Shown here piece by piece: positions 63,087-64,000 of a DNA stretch of 64,000 nt (the first letter of the stretch is position 1; each line of letters opens with the position of its first letter). Source of the DNA: Streptomycetaceae bacterium (GTDB taxonomy: Bacteria > Actinomycetota > Actinomycetes > Nanopelagicales > Nanopelagicaceae). A program made the translations under genes and the position numbers. The notes under the pieces are model-generated. The model saw only the letters and a program-made list of their open reading frames with translations. It had not been told where the DNA came from and searched no databases. The stretch lies in assembly GCA_027483765.1 (NCBI GenBank), contig JAIXTW010000002.1:62001-126000 (forward strand), given 5' to 3'.

Positions 63087-63770
63087 GTGCCCAAAGAAGA
63101 TGAAGTCGTAAGACGCGCCCCGCTCTTTACCGCCCTCGATGATGCTCAAGCCTCATCGCTTCGCGCTTCCATGGATTCGGTAAAGATTAATAAGGGCGGA
63201 ATCCTCTTTAAAGAGGGCGACGAGGGCGAACACGTCTACGTCATTCTCGAAGGAAAGCTCAAGCTCGGTACTTCAAGCGGAGACGGTCGCGAAAACCTGC
63301 TCTCCATCCTTGGACCCGGCGAAATGTTTGGTGAACTCTCACTCTTTGATCCAGGACCACGCACATCGACTGCAACTGCGGTCACTGATGCAAAACTCTT
63401 ATCACTTAGCCATGAAAAATTGATTCCATGGCTTAAGGGAAATCCTGAAGTTTCACTGCATCTCCTTGCGCGTTTAGCGCAACGACTACGCCGCACCAAT
63501 GAAGCAGTGGGCGATTTAGTCTTCTCAGATGTTCCTGGGCGCGTTGCAAAAGCACTGATGGATTTGGGTACACGTTTTGGTAAGAAGAGTGATGAAGGCC
63601 TATTCGTTCACCACGATCTGACCCAGGAAGAACTTGCCCAACTAGTTGGCGCATCGCGCGAAACAGTAAATAAGGCGCTTGCAGATTTTGCTGGCCGCGG
63701 ATGGCTCAAACTCGATGGTCGCGCAGTATTGATTACAGATATAGAACGCCTCGAGAAGCGCGGCAAATAG
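63087..63770 (+). CDS. crp: Crp/Fnr-family transcriptional regulator (CRP)
   Basis: A 227-aa global regulator like the mycobacterial Rv3676 and GlxR. The cAMP-binding domain has FGELSLFDPGPRTSTAT with E83 and R92 as expected ligand contacts, a long dimerisation helix, and a winged HTH (DLTQEELAQLVGASRETVNKALADF). It begins at GTG with a leaderless -10. The stop is adjacent to the stop of the convergent RidA gene (TAGCTA). Confidence 0.96.
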   Translation: MPKEDEVVRRAPLFTALDDAQASSLRASMDSVKINKGGILFKEGDEGEHVYVILEGKLKLGTSSGDGRENLLSILGPGEMFGELSLFDPGPRTSTATAVTDAKLLSLSHEKLIPWLKGNPEVSLHLLARLAQRLRRTNEAVGDLVFSDVPGRVAKALMDLGTRFGKKSDEGLFVHHDLTQEELAQLVGASRETVNKALADFAGRGWLKLDGRAVLITDIERLEKRGK

Positions 63771-64000
63771 CTACTTTACTTCTACAGTTAACTCGACCTC
63801 AACAGGTGAGTTAAGCGGAAGTTCTGCAACACCCAGCGCGCTACGTGCAGCAACACCGGCATCTCCCCAAATGTGCATGAAGAGCTCAGATGCGCCATTG
63901 GCAACTGCTGGCTGCGAAATAAATCCTGGCGCTCCATTTACGTAGCAAACAATACGTACTACCTTCACGATTGAATCCACCGGTGCGACAAGTTCTACCG
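63771..64000 (-). CDS. RidA/YjgF-family protein, N-terminus beyond window edge
   Basis: The frame stays open to the window end, so only the C-terminal ~76 residues are seen. These include IVRIVCYVNGAPGF-like VKVVRIVCYVNG, VANGASELF, GVAARSALGVAELPLNSPVEVE, the RidA signature with the Arg that contacts the imine carboxylate. It likely deaminates reactive enamines/imines. In mycobacteria a homologue also lies beside crp. Confidence 0.85.
   Translation of the reverse strand, partial: VELVAPVDSIVKVVRIVCYVNGAPGFISQPAVANGASELFMHIWGDAGVAARSALGVAELPLNSPVEVELTVEVK

Overview
The window looks like core chromosome of a small, streamlined actinobacterium. The markers are BldC, DUF3073 and DUF5302 proteins, a Crp next to nth, the XPB-type helicase with its helicase-associated partner, a Rv2747-like ArgA, and the order ftsH-folE-folP-folB-folK-panC-nadB-nadC-coaX-lysS. 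Base composition is moderate (judged by eye at roughly half G+C), intergenic spaces are minimal, and many neighbouring genes overlap. This fits the freshwater acI lineage (Ca. Nanopelagicales/Planktophila-like) better than a high-GC soil actinomycete, but that placement is inference. I saw no mobile elements, prophage, CRISPR array or rRNA. Layout: 1-3.6 kb, DNA-repair helicase operon interrupted by an M20 peptidase. 3.6-8.2 kb, glutaredoxin, a large secreted zincin-like protein, a secreted propeller-like protein and proC. 8.3-11.3 kb, a Cys-rich protein, radA and mutY. 11.3-13.8 kb, clpC. 14-27 kb, a long minus-strand run (NlpC/P60-tilS-hpt-ftsH-folEPBK-panC-nadB-nadC-coaX-lysS-argA) covering tRNA modification, purine salvage, proteolysis and folate, pantothenate/CoA and NAD synthesis. 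27-35 kb, an ABC-2 exporter, metZ, ctaB, a YVTN propeller protein, a PBP4-type carboxypeptidase, an RNA methyltransferase and a TPR protein. 35.4-38 kb, an ECF nickel/cobalt transporter with a Nur-like operator. 38-47 kb, a DMT transporter, four tRNAs, tsaC, glycosyltransferases, a WecA/MraY-like transferase, bldC and DUF3073. 47-59 kb, one continuous minus-strand purine cluster led by fbaA and purA (fbaA-purA-purD-purB-purC-purS-purQ-purL-SCP-purF-purM-membrane protein). 59-64 kb, acs, then the actinobacterial CvpA-TlpA-nth / crp block and the end of a RidA-family gene. The most striking signal is regulatory. At least 21 start codons, mainly in divergent pairs and at stand-alone starts, carry a TANNNT-type -10 hexamer exactly 6-8 nt upstream of ATG/GTG and no Shine-Dalgarno sequence, which is the geometry of leaderless mRNAs. 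Starts inside operons instead have AAGGAG-like sites or ATGA stop/start overlaps. Several divergent pairs share overlapping -10 boxes; nth/crp fits both into 17 bp. At four places the stop codon of the upstream frame forms the first three bases of the next gene's -10. Other points of interest are a CbiQ gene whose expected ATGA start overlap has become ATAA, a 33-codon hydrophobic peptide gene with a strong ribosome site upstream of fbaA, and a 34-codon frame upstream of acs.
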